This document shows positions 17,732 through 24,715 of a stretch of DNA of 32,177 bases, one piece after another (position 1 is the first letter of the stretch; every line of letters begins with the position of its first letter). The stretch comes from Gammaproteobacteria bacterium (GTDB taxonomy: Bacteria > Pseudomonadota > Gammaproteobacteria > Steroidobacterales > Woeseiaceae). The notes beneath the pieces are model-generated. The model was given only the letters and a program-made list of their open reading frames with translations, did not search any database and had not been told where the DNA came from. Made by a program: the position numbers and the translations under genes. The stretch spans positions 1-32,177 of the forward strand of contig JAOTVR010000040.1 of the NCBI GenBank assembly GCA_029863305.1, read 5' to 3'.

Positions 17732-18315
17732 TTGGTTCCTTGCGCGGCAAACTGATGTTCAGGCAGGCACCGCAGATTATCATTGAGTGCCAGGGTGTCG
17801 GCTACGAGGTGGAAACGCCGATGTCCACTTTTCTGGAGCTGCCGTCGATCGGCGATGAGCTGTTCCTGCACACGCACCTGCTGGTGCGCGAGGACGCGCA
17901 GATACTGTACGGTTTCGGGTCACTCGAAGAACGCAGCCTCTTTCGAATGCTTTTGAAAATATCCGGAGTCGGGGCGAAGATGGGACTCGCGATACTGTCG
18001 GCGATGAGCGTTGCGGATTTTCAGCGTTGTGTCGAGTACGAAGACGCGGCGACGCTGGTGAAGATTCCGGGAGTCGGCAAGAAGACTGCGGAGCGCCTGA
18101 TCATCGAGATGCGCGACAAGATCGTTTTTGCACCGGCTGCACCGGGTGACAAGAAGGTATCTGTCGAGGCGAGCCCACGAAGTGAAGCTGTCGACGCGCT
18201 GGTCGCACTGGGCTACAAGATGGGCGAGGTGAACAAGTTGATTGGTGCGATGGATGTCGACGGGCAGTCCGCAGAAGATATCATTCGCCAGGCACTGCGG
18301 CAGGTGGCGCAATAA
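17728..18315 (+). CDS. ruvA: Holliday junction DNA helicase subunit RuvA
   Basis: 195 residues. The N-terminal OB domain begins MIGSLRGKL with ECQGVGYEV. Domain II carries two helix-hairpin-helix motifs, LLKISGVGAKMGLAILSAM and LVKIPGVGKKTAERLIIEM. A flexible linker (about 134-150) leads to the C-terminal RuvB-binding domain (EAVDALVALGYKMGEVNKLI). The tetramer binds the junction and loads the RuvB motors. The start overlaps the ruvC stop, and ruvB begins three bases after this gene. Confidence 0.96.
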   Translation: MIGSLRGKLMFRQAPQIIIECQGVGYEVETPMSTFLELPSIGDELFLHTHLLVREDAQILYGFGSLEERSLFRMLLKISGVGAKMGLAILSAMSVADFQRCVEYEDAATLVKIPGVGKKTAERLIIEMRDKIVFAPAAPGDKKVSVEASPRSEAVDALVALGYKMGEVNKLIGAMDVDGQSAEDIIRQALRQVAQ

Positions 18316-18318
18316 GTC

Positions 18319-19368
18319 ATGGCGGGCATTGAGCACGATCGACTAAGCAGCGCCGAACCTCGATCAGAGGACCGCGCTTTTGACCGGGCGATTCGTCCAC
18401 GGACGCTGAATGAATATGTTGGTCAGCCGGGCGTCAAGAGACAGATGAGGATCTTCATTGAAGCGGCGCGCCGGCGCAGCGAAGCCCTGGATCATGTGCT
18501 GATTTTCGGCCCGCCGGGACTTGGCAAGACGACACTGGCGCACATCATCGCCAATGAGATGGGTGTCAATATGCGCCAGACGGCGGGCCCGGTTCTCGAA
18601 AGGCCTGGCGACCTCGCGGCCATATTGACGAATCTGGAACCCAATGACGTGCTGTTCGTTGACGAGGTGCATCGGCTGAGTCCGGTCGTCGAGGAGGTGC
18701 TCTACCCGGCCATGGAGGACTTTCAGCTCGACATCGTCATTGGTGAGGGTCCGGCGGCACGTTCGATCAAGCTCGATCTGCCACCATTCACGCTGGTGGG
18801 CGCAACCACCCGCGCAGGCCTGTTGACGTCGCCATTGCGGGATCGCTTCGGCATCGTACAGCGACTCGAGTTTTACTCCACGACGGACCTCGAAGCGATT
18901 GCCAACCGGTCTGCGGGCATTCTGAATCTACCGATCGAAGAGCAGGGCGCAACGGAAATCGCCAGACGCGCACGTGGTACGCCGCGAATCGCAAACCGGC
19001 TGCTGCGACGGGTTCGCGACTTCGCCGAGGTGGAAGCGGCCGGTGTCGTCAGCGGCGAAGTCGCCGTCAGCGCAATGGACATGCTGCAGGTCGATCCGAA
19101 CGGTTTTGACGCGATGGATCGACGTTTGCTGCAGACGATCATCGAGAAGTTTGACGGTGGCCCCGTCGGAGTGGAAAGCCTCGCCGCTGCTGTTGGTGAG
19201 GAGCGCGGCACCATCGAAGATGTCATCGAACCGTATTTGATTCAGCAGGGTTTCATGATGCGCACGGCTCGAGGTAGGGTGGCTACCAGGAACGCGTATT
19301 TGCATCTCGGCCTCCGGCCGCCGGTCACTGAGCGGCCGGCAGAATTGCCATTGTTCGATCAGGACTGA
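18319..19368 (+). CDS. ruvB: Holliday junction branch-migration ATPase RuvB
   Basis: 349 residues. AAA+ features: [16 protein letters not shown] at the N-terminus, Walker [13 protein letters not shown] (about 65-76), Walker [12 protein letters not shown] (D115, E116), sensor [21 protein letters not shown], and sensor [21 protein letters not shown]. The C-terminal winged helix includes [18 protein letters not shown] and [17 protein letters not shown]. Hexameric rings drive branch migration at junctions bound by RuvA. The spacing of three bases from ruvA and seven to ybgC places it in one long transcription unit. Confidence 0.97.
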   Translation: MAGIEHDRLSSAEPRSEDRAFDRAIRPRTLNEYVGQPGVKRQMRIFIEAARRRSEALDHVLIFGPPGLGKTTLAHIIANEMGVNMRQTAGPVLERPGDLAAILTNLEPNDVLFVDEVHRLSPVVEEVLYPAMEDFQLDIVIGEGPAARSIKLDLPPFTLVGATTRAGLLTSPLRDRFGIVQRLEFYSTTDLEAIANRSAGILNLPIEEQGATEIARRARGTPRIANRLLRRVRDFAEVEAAGVVSGEVAVSAMDMLQVDPNGFDAMDRRLLQTIIEKFDGGPVGVESLAAAVGEERGTIEDVIEPYLIQQGFMMRTARGRVATRNAYLHLGLRPPVTERPAELPLFDQD

Positions 19369-19375
19369 GCGACGC

Positions 19376-19801
19376 ATGCCCGCCAGCGACAACGTCAGAC
19401 CCTTCGAGTGGCCCGTGCGCGTTTATTACGAAGACACTGACGCGCAAGGAGTTGTCTACTACGCCAACTACTTTCGCTTCATGGAACGGGCGCGCACGGA
19501 ATGGTTGCGAGATTTGGGCGTTGACCAGGTGGCCATGATGCAGCAGGAACGACGAATTTTTGTCGTCACCGAGACAAAGGCCGAATTCATTGTGCCAGCC
19601 CGATTCAACGATCAGATAGTGGTGACAGCTCGCCTTGCTAAACTCTCGCGAGCGACGTTTGACATCGAACAGAACATTTATCTCGACGGCCGGGACGGCA
19701 AGTTATTGTTGCGAGGCGGCGTGCGTGCTGCGGTTCTCAATGCGGATACCTTGCGACCCACGCGAGTTCCGGCATCGATCTTTGAGGGAATGAAACCATG
19801 A
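19376..19801 (+). CDS. ybgC: Acyl-CoA thioesterase YbgC (Tol-Pal associated)
   Basis: 141 residues, a single hot-dog fold. The 4-hydroxybenzoyl-CoA thioesterase-type signature YYEDTDAQGVVYYANYFRFMERARTEW is present, with the catalytic Asp in DTDAQG. Further conserved positions are TKAEFIVPARFNDQIVV and RGGVRAAVLN. YbgC hydrolyses short-chain acyl-CoA or acyl-ACP and is the usual first gene of tol-pal clusters. Its stop overlaps the tolQ start (ATGA). Confidence 0.94.
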   Translation: MPASDNVRPFEWPVRVYYEDTDAQGVVYYANYFRFMERARTEWLRDLGVDQVAMMQQERRIFVVTETKAEFIVPARFNDQIVVTARLAKLSRATFDIEQNIYLDGRDGKLLLRGGVRAAVLNADTLRPTRVPASIFEGMKP

Positions 19802-20484
19802 CATCAGATATGTCCATTGTCGGCTTGCTGATTGAAGCCAGCATGCCGGTGCAAATTGTAATGCTGTTGCTGATTCTCGCTTCGCTGGTCTCGTGGAGCA
19901 TCATCTTCACGAAACGGCGGCTGCTTAGGCGCACGACGGATGCATCGGATGATTTCGAGGCGAATTTCTGGTCTGGCGGTGATTTAAATACCTTGTACCG
20001 CAGCACGACGCGTGACAGGGTCGGCAATGTCGGCATGGCCAGTATTTTCGAATCCGGTTTTCGTGAATTCACTCGTGCGCTGCAGCAAGGTGATGTCAGC
20101 GCGGACAAAGTGGTCGAAGAGTGTCGCCGCGCCATGCGGGTCGCACAAATGCGCGAAGTCGATCGTCTCGAGCAAAGCCTGGCGACATTGGCGACGATCG
20201 GCTCGACGAGCCCTTACGTCGGCCTGTTCGGCACGGTATGGGGCATCATGAACGCGTTCATGGGGCTCGCGAATGTGCAGTCGGCGACGCTCGCTGTTGT
20301 CGCACCGCCAATCGCCGAAGCGTTGATCGCGACAGCCATGGGACTGTTCGCGGCGATTCCGGCCGTCATCGCCTACAACCGCTATGCCGATAAGGTCGTG
20401 CGTCTCGAGTATCGTTATGACGGTTTCACGGAAGAGTTCTCGAGCATCCTGCAGCGTCACGCACGTAACAAGACCGGAGCCTGA
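19798..20484 (+). CDS. tolQ: Tol-Pal system proton-channel subunit TolQ
   Basis: 228 residues. The first helix (about 14-36, MPVQIVMLLLILASLVSWSIIF) is followed by a cytoplasmic loop. Two further helices carry the ExbB/MotA-type motif: IGSTSPYVGLFGTVWGIMNAFMGL and IAEALIATAMGLFAAIPAVIAYN. TolQ forms the inner-membrane pentamer that, with TolR, uses the proton gradient to energise TolA, helping outer-membrane constriction at division. It overlaps ybgC by four bases and precedes tolR by one base. Confidence 0.96.
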   Translation: MTSDMSIVGLLIEASMPVQIVMLLLILASLVSWSIIFTKRRLLRRTTDASDDFEANFWSGGDLNTLYRSTTRDRVGNVGMASIFESGFREFTRALQQGDVSADKVVEECRRAMRVAQMREVDRLEQSLATLATIGSTSPYVGLFGTVWGIMNAFMGLANVQSATLAVVAPPIAEALIATAMGLFAAIPAVIAYNRYADKVVRLEYRYDGFTEEFSSILQRHARNKTGA

Positions 20485-20485
20485 C

Positions 20486-20929
20486 ATGGCAACGCCACTG
20501 CAAAAACGCAAACTCATGGGCGAAATCAACGTCGTGCCTTACATTGACGTCATGCTGGTCTTGCTTGTCATCTTCATGGTGACGGCGCCGCTCTTGACGC
20601 AAGGCGTCAAAGTCGAGTTGCCCAAATCCGGCGCTGAGCCAATCGAGGATGTTCCCGATCATCCGCCGTTGGTGCTCAGTGTCGATGCACAGGGCAATCT
20701 TTACGTTAACGTCGGTGATGATGAGGACGAGCCGGCAACGGCCAAGGAAGTCGTCGCCCGAGTCGGTGCTGTAATGCGCAATCGCCCGGATACACCCATT
20801 TTGATCAAAGCTGATCGCTCGGTGCCGTACGGCAACGTTGTCGGTGCGATGGTGCTGTTGCAGCAAGGCGGCGCCGAAGCTGTCGGATTCGTTACAGATC
20901 CTCTGGATACCTACCCGGTACCTGAATAG
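20486..20929 (+). CDS. tolR: Tol-Pal system protein TolR
   Basis: 147 residues from the ATG at 20486, directly after the tolQ stop. A short cytoplasmic N-terminus (KRKLMGEINVVPYIDVMLV) leads into a single helix with the proton-path aspartate at D21, then LVIFMVTAPLLTQGVKVELP. The periplasmic domain contains ILIKADRSVPYGNVVGAMVLLQQGGA, typical of ExbD/TolR. Longer in-frame starts inside tolQ are rejected because the MATPLQKRK start fits the family and lies at the operon junction. Confidence 0.96.
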   Translation: MATPLQKRKLMGEINVVPYIDVMLVLLVIFMVTAPLLTQGVKVELPKSGAEPIEDVPDHPPLVLSVDAQGNLYVNVGDDEDEPATAKEVVARVGAVMRNRPDTPILIKADRSVPYGNVVGAMVLLQQGGAEAVGFVTDPLDTYPVPE

Positions 20930-20937
20930 GTCGTTGC

Positions 20938-21747
20938 GTGGTTCGCGATACACACAATGTGATTCCTGTGACTCTGGCGTTGCTCCTGCACGTGCTGTTG
21001 TTTGGCTCACTCATTGTCGTGCTGGATTTCGGCGACCGGGCACGACCGGCCGTGCCGCTGGCGATCAAAGGCACGCTGGTCACGGATAATGCGATCGTCA
21101 TTCCGCCAAAGGTGGAAGAGGCCCCGCCGCCCAGACCCGACACGAGCGAGCAGGATCGCCGACGTGCCGAGGAATTAAAGCGTCAGGAAGATGCGCGAAT
21201 TGAACAGGAGCGCCTCAACCGCATCAAACAGCAGGAACAGGAGCGCAAGCGGGCGGAAGCGGAAGCCGAACGCAAACGTCAGGCCGATGCGGAAAGACGG
21301 CGTGTCGAGGAAGAGGCCGAAAAAGAACGCAAGCGGGTTGAAGCCGAGCGGGCGCGAGAGGCGGAAATTGAACGGCAGCGACTTGAGAACGAACGTCTGC
21401 GGGCCGAGGCGGAGGCCGCACGACAGGCCGAGATTGACGCCGAGTCCAATCGGCTGGATGCCATGACGGCCACCGCAGAGGCGGCCTACATATTCGCGAT
21501 TCAGCAGAAAATCGTTCGTAACTGGGTTCGGCCACCCACAGCGACGGCCGGCATCGAGTGCATTGTCAACGTGCGGCAACTTCCCGGTGGTGAGGTAGTC
21601 AACGTATCATTGGGCAGCTGCAACGGCGACGAGGCGGTTCGACGGTCAATCGAAGCAGCCGTTTACAAGGCATCACCGTTGCCGGCACCGGCAGACCCGA
21701 GCGTATTTGATCGCAATTTGCGGTTAGAATTCAGACCCACGGACTAG
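20938..21747 (+). CDS. tolA: Tol-Pal system protein TolA
   Basis: 269 residues from a GTG start eight bases after tolR; no ATG is available at the N-terminus. Domain I is the inner-membrane helix (about 7-30, VIPVTLALLLHVLLFGSLIVV). Domain II, about 60-175, is a long charged helix rich in Glu, Arg, Ala and Lys (EAEAERKRQADAERRR, EKERKRVEAERAREAEIE), spanning the periplasm. Domain III (about 176-269) has AAYIFAIQQKIVRNWVRP, ECIVNVRQLPGGEVVNVSLGS and AVRRSIEAAVYKASPLPAP, the TolA C-terminal fold that contacts TolB/Pal. Domain II is shorter than in E. coli TolA (421 residues). Confidence 0.95.
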   Translation: MVRDTHNVIPVTLALLLHVLLFGSLIVVLDFGDRARPAVPLAIKGTLVTDNAIVIPPKVEEAPPPRPDTSEQDRRRAEELKRQEDARIEQERLNRIKQQEQERKRAEAEAERKRQADAERRRVEEEAEKERKRVEAERAREAEIERQRLENERLRAEAEAARQAEIDAESNRLDAMTATAEAAYIFAIQQKIVRNWVRPPTATAGIECIVNVRQLPGGEVVNVSLGSCNGDEAVRRSIEAAVYKASPLPAPADPSVFDRNLRLEFRPTD

Positions 21748-21759
21748 AGACCCAAGCGA

Positions 21760-23073
21760 ATGCGAAACGAGGCCATTGTGCGCAAATTCCTGGTAAATAC
21801 CTGTTTGATTTCAATCATGCTGACGGGAGCTGCGCGGGCAGAGCTCACCATCGAGATTACCGAAGGTATCAAGCGCAGGCCGATTGCGGTTGTGCCGTTT
21901 GGTTTTGAAGGCGCGGCCGGCATGCCGCTGAACGTTGCCGAGGTCATCAGCAGCGATCTCACACGCAGCGGGCGATTCGCACCGATTGCCGAAGACGACA
22001 TGCTGCAAAAACCGACATCCGGCCTTGAAATGGATTTTGATGACTGGTCGATACTCGGCGTTGAGGCGGTCGTGGTGGGTCGCGTGACGCAAACGGGCGA
22101 AAACGCTTACAGTGTGCAGTTCCAGCTGTTCGACGTGTTCGGTCGCGATCAGCTTGTGGGTTACCGCATGCCGGCGAGTCGCGGCACGTTGCGCCGCGTG
22201 GCGCATCGCGCGGCAGACATGATTTACGAGAAGCTCACCGGTATCAAGGGCGTCTTCGACACCAAAGTTGCGTATGTGACGGCGGAGCAGCGCGCTAACG
22301 GTCGGCTGTATTCGCTCATGGTCTCGGACCAGGACGGTGAGAACGAGCACAAGATCATGGAAAGTAATGATCCGATCATGTCGCCTGCCTGGTCGCCGGA
22401 CAGCCGCCGGCTGGCTTACGTATCGTTTGAAGGGCATCGCTCTTCCATTTTCATTCAGACGCTGCGCAGCGGTAATCGCATCCAGGTTTCCAGCAAGCCC
22501 GGTATTAACGGCGCGCCGGCATTCTCGCCGGACGGTCGCGAACTGGTTCTGACACTGGGCGGTCTGGACGGCAATCTCGATATCCACGTGCTCGATATCA
22601 ATAAACGCGAGACGCGGCGCCTGACGACGCATCGATCGATCGACACGGAGGGAAGCTGGTCCCCGGACGGCCGCTACATCTATTTCACATCAGACCGCAG
22701 TGGCGGCCCGCAAATATACCGGGTGTCGGCTGCGGGTGGCACGCCCGAGCGAGTGACCTTCGAGGGGAGTTATAATGCGCGCCCCCGTTTGTCGCCGGAT
22801 GGTGAGAAACTGGCTATGGTGCATCTCGATCGCGGCAATTACCGCATCGCGGTGATGGACATTAAACGCAAGGACCTGCTCGTGCTATCGGCGGGTAGCC
22901 AGGACGAATCGCCGAGCTTCGCACCGAACAGCGATATATTGATTTACGCAACACGCCCCGGACGCAACGGCGTGTTGGAGAGCGTGACGGCTGATGGCTT
23001 GATCCGACAGCGGCTGGCTTCCGGGCAAAGCGATGTCAGAGAGCCCGTGTGGTCGCCGTTTCAACGCTTTTGA
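21760..23073 (+). CDS. tolB: Tol-Pal system periplasmic beta-propeller protein TolB
   Basis: 437 residues from ATG 21760. A GTG at 21778 gives 431 residues and has a better-placed GAGG five bases upstream; both preserve the signal peptide, so the two starts cannot be separated by eye. The signal ends at TGAARA, before ELTIEI (cleavage after residue 27 in the longer form). The N-terminal domain (RRPIAVVPFGFEG, RSGRFAPI) is followed by a six-bladed propeller with repeated SPDGR-type blades (MSPAWSPDSRRLAYVSFE, GAPAFSPDGRELVLTL, GSWSPDGRYIYFTSDR). TolB binds Pal and TolA in the periplasm. Confidence 0.95.
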   Translation: MRNEAIVRKFLVNTCLISIMLTGAARAELTIEITEGIKRRPIAVVPFGFEGAAGMPLNVAEVISSDLTRSGRFAPIAEDDMLQKPTSGLEMDFDDWSILGVEAVVVGRVTQTGENAYSVQFQLFDVFGRDQLVGYRMPASRGTLRRVAHRAADMIYEKLTGIKGVFDTKVAYVTAEQRANGRLYSLMVSDQDGENEHKIMESNDPIMSPAWSPDSRRLAYVSFEGHRSSIFIQTLRSGNRIQVSSKPGINGAPAFSPDGRELVLTLGGLDGNLDIHVLDINKRETRRLTTHRSIDTEGSWSPDGRYIYFTSDRSGGPQIYRVSAAGGTPERVTFEGSYNARPRLSPDGEKLAMVHLDRGNYRIAVMDIKRKDLLVLSAGSQDESPSFAPNSDILIYATRPGRNGVLESVTADGLIRQRLASGQSDVREPVWSPFQRF

Positions 23074-23097
23074 AGGCGATATGTTAGATTAAGTTAA

Positions 23098-23106
23098 TGT
23101 TATAAT
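23098..23106 (+). promoter_or_regulatory. Perfect extended -10 element upstream of pal
   Basis: TGTTATAAT matches the extended -10 consensus TGnTATAAT exactly. It lies in an AT-rich 84-base gap between tolB and pal, the only sizeable gap in the tol cluster. There is no convincing -35, which extended -10 promoters can do without. It would allow pal and cpoB to be expressed independently of the upstream genes. Confidence 0.55.
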
Positions 23107-23157
23107 TCATTGTATTTAAATATTTTTTCACGAAAGCCATTTTTCAAGGACTTCGAC

Positions 23158-23679
23158 ATGTCTCAGTACAAATTACTCGTTGTTTCGCTATTTCTCGTGA
23201 CTCTGGCGGCTTGCGCATCGCAGGATATCCCGGACCCGGATCCTATGGACACGACCTACGGTAGTGAGGATGGCGCGAACACCGATAGCATGGACGGTAG
23301 CGGCCTCGGCGATGGCGAATTCGTCGACTACGACCCCGATGCGGGCGAGCTGACGAATACCATCTATTTCGATTTCGATTCCTATGAGCTGCGGCCCGAC
23401 GATGCGGAAATTGTCGCCCGACATGGGCGGCAGCTGGCCGAGAATTCGCGCCTGAATGTGCGTCTCGAAGGTCACGCTGATGAGCGTGGGTCGCGTGAGT
23501 ACAACATCGGACTTGGAGAGCGTCGTGCGCAGGCTGTGCGCCGCGTGATGTTGATTCAGGGCGCGTCGGCGTCGCAGATCGCCACGGTCAGCTTCGGCGA
23601 GGAACGGCCGGCTGCGTTTGGCAGCAACGAGGATGCCTGGGCGCAAAACCGCCGTGTGGAAGTCAAGTACACGAACTAG
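23158..23679 (+). CDS. pal: Peptidoglycan-associated lipoprotein Pal
   Basis: 173 residues from the ATG at 23158, with CAAGGA about eight bases upstream; the in-frame ATG-like extension to 23110 has no signal-peptide logic. The lipoprotein signal ends in LVTLAAC, with the lipidated cysteine at C19 followed by Ala, consistent with outer-membrane sorting. An acidic, Asp/Gly-rich linker (about 20-60) leads to the OmpA-like peptidoglycan-binding domain: TIYFDFDSYEL, EGHADERGSREYNIGLGERRAQAV and QNRRVEVKY. Pal ties the outer membrane to peptidoglycan and binds TolB. Confidence 0.96.
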   Translation: MSQYKLLVVSLFLVTLAACASQDIPDPDPMDTTYGSEDGANTDSMDGSGLGDGEFVDYDPDAGELTNTIYFDFDSYELRPDDAEIVARHGRQLAENSRLNVRLEGHADERGSREYNIGLGERRAQAVRRVMLIQGASASQIATVSFGEERPAAFGSNEDAWAQNRRVEVKYTN

Positions 23680-23702
23680 GTCGACATTGGGTGGATTGGA
23701 CG

Positions 23703-24473
23703 ATGAAACGGTCGAGTTTTCTGCTGTTGATGGCGGTTGCGCTGAGTGGCTGCAGCTTGTTGCAGCCACCGCCCTCTGAGGATCCGGTTCAGATCCGGCT
23801 GGCGGACATGGAGCGCCGACTCGAAACGATCGAGCGTGTCATGGACAACCAGAGTCTGGTGCAGTTGTCGCAGCAGGTGAGTGCACTGGAACGGCGTGCT
23901 GATCAGTTACAAGGTAGCGCCGAGACGCTGCAATATAATTCCGAGGATACCGCCGAGCGACAACGGCAGCTGTACGCGGATCTCGACTCACGCATTCAGG
24001 ACCTGGAGAGCCGCATGCAGGCTAGCGGCGGCAACAGTGTCCTCGATGGCGGTACGTTGCCGCCGGGCCAGCTGCCGGTGCCGGGCGGCTCGGATCGCGA
24101 CAACTATCAGGTAGCCTTCGAGCTACTCAAAGAGGAGCGCTATGACATGGCGGCCGTCGCGTTCAAGCAGTTCCTGCTCGCATTCCCGGACAGTGAGCTG
24201 GTCGATAATGCGCAATACTGGCTGGCTGAATCCTACTATGCATCGGACAATTTTGAGCAGGCGCTGCGGGATTTCCAGGCGGTCATTGACGAGCATCCAC
24301 GCTCCAGCAAGGTGCCTGACGCGCTCCTTAAAATGGGCTTCTGCAATTACAATCTGCAGCGCTGGGACGCCGCACGCGTGACCTTGACGCGTGTGCAGGC
24401 TGATTACCCGGAAACGACGGCCGCAAGACTCGCGGGTCAATACCTTACCCGAATGGAGTCCGAGGGCGTTTGA
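23703..24473 (+). CDS. cpoB: Cell-division coordinator CpoB (YbgF), predicted lipoprotein
   Basis: 256 residues from the ATG at 23703; a GTG at 23691 is less likely because the signal peptide starts neatly at MKRSSFLLLMAVALSG. Unusually it has a lipobox (ALSGC, C17 followed by Ser), whereas the E. coli protein is a soluble periplasmic protein. A coiled-coil trimerisation region (about 28-107, ADMERRLETIERVMDNQ, LDSRIQDLESRM) is followed by a Gly/Pro linker and three TPR-like repeats (about 130-250, DNYQVAFELLKEERYDMAAV, NAQYWLAESYYASDNFEQAL, VPDALLKMGFCNYNLQRWDAA). CpoB links Tol action with peptidoglycan synthesis at the septum. Confidence 0.92.
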   Translation: MKRSSFLLLMAVALSGCSLLQPPPSEDPVQIRLADMERRLETIERVMDNQSLVQLSQQVSALERRADQLQGSAETLQYNSEDTAERQRQLYADLDSRIQDLESRMQASGGNSVLDGGTLPPGQLPVPGGSDRDNYQVAFELLKEERYDMAAVAFKQFLLAFPDSELVDNAQYWLAESYYASDNFEQALRDFQAVIDEHPRSSKVPDALLKMGFCNYNLQRWDAARVTLTRVQADYPETTAARLAGQYLTRMESEGV

Positions 24474-24485
24474 AACCCGATCCGC

Positions 24486-24513
24486 TTGTCATTTGGCGGC
24501 GGTTCGGTATCAT
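24486..24513 (+). promoter_or_regulatory. Sigma70-type promoter of tRNA-Lys
   Basis: TTGTCA (24486-24491) and TATCAT (24508-24513) each match five of six consensus bases and are separated by 16 bases. A GC-rich discriminator (GCCGCC) follows the -10, as in stringently controlled stable-RNA promoters. The mature tRNA starts about 40 bases downstream. An imperfect 8-bp hairpin (24514-24533) would lie in or just after the start of the transcript. Confidence 0.65.
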
Positions 24514-24552
24514 GCCGCCGGCATTCCGGTGGCAATCTGCCACAGACACAGC

Positions 24553-24627
24553 GGGGCGTTAGCTCAGAGGTAGAGCATTCGGCTTTTAACCGACTGGTCG
24601 TAGGTTCGATCCCTACACGCCCCACCA
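24553..24627 (+). tRNA. tRNA-Lys (anticodon UUU)
   Basis: 75 bases including an encoded CCA end. The acceptor stem is a perfect 7-bp pairing of 24553-24559 (GGGGCGT) with 24617-24623. The D-stem is GCTC/GAGC with a seven-base loop, the anticodon loop is CTTTTAA with TTT at 24585-24587, and the T-arm is GTAGG/CCTAC with loop TTCGATC. The top pair of the anticodon stem (24578 with 24594) is a T-C mismatch, leaving four good pairs. There is no T-rich terminator directly after it. Confidence 0.95.
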
Positions 24628-24715
24628 TTTCTTCAGCCGTAAATGTTTCAAATAAAACAGGCGACGGCGGAAAATTCAGCCGCTATCATTCACGCTTTTG
24701 CGCTTGAGGCGCTTC

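Noticed and set aside
21130..21480. Repetitive purine-rich stretch as a DNA repeat or array
   Set aside because: It encodes the charged helical domain II of TolA; the repetition is at protein level and has no fixed DNA period or spacers.
24437..24628. Minus-strand frame beginning MVGRVGIEPTTSRLK
   Set aside because: It is the reverse complement of the tRNA-Lys gene and flanks. The VGIEPTTSRLK string is a familiar spurious protein produced by antisense tRNA sequence.
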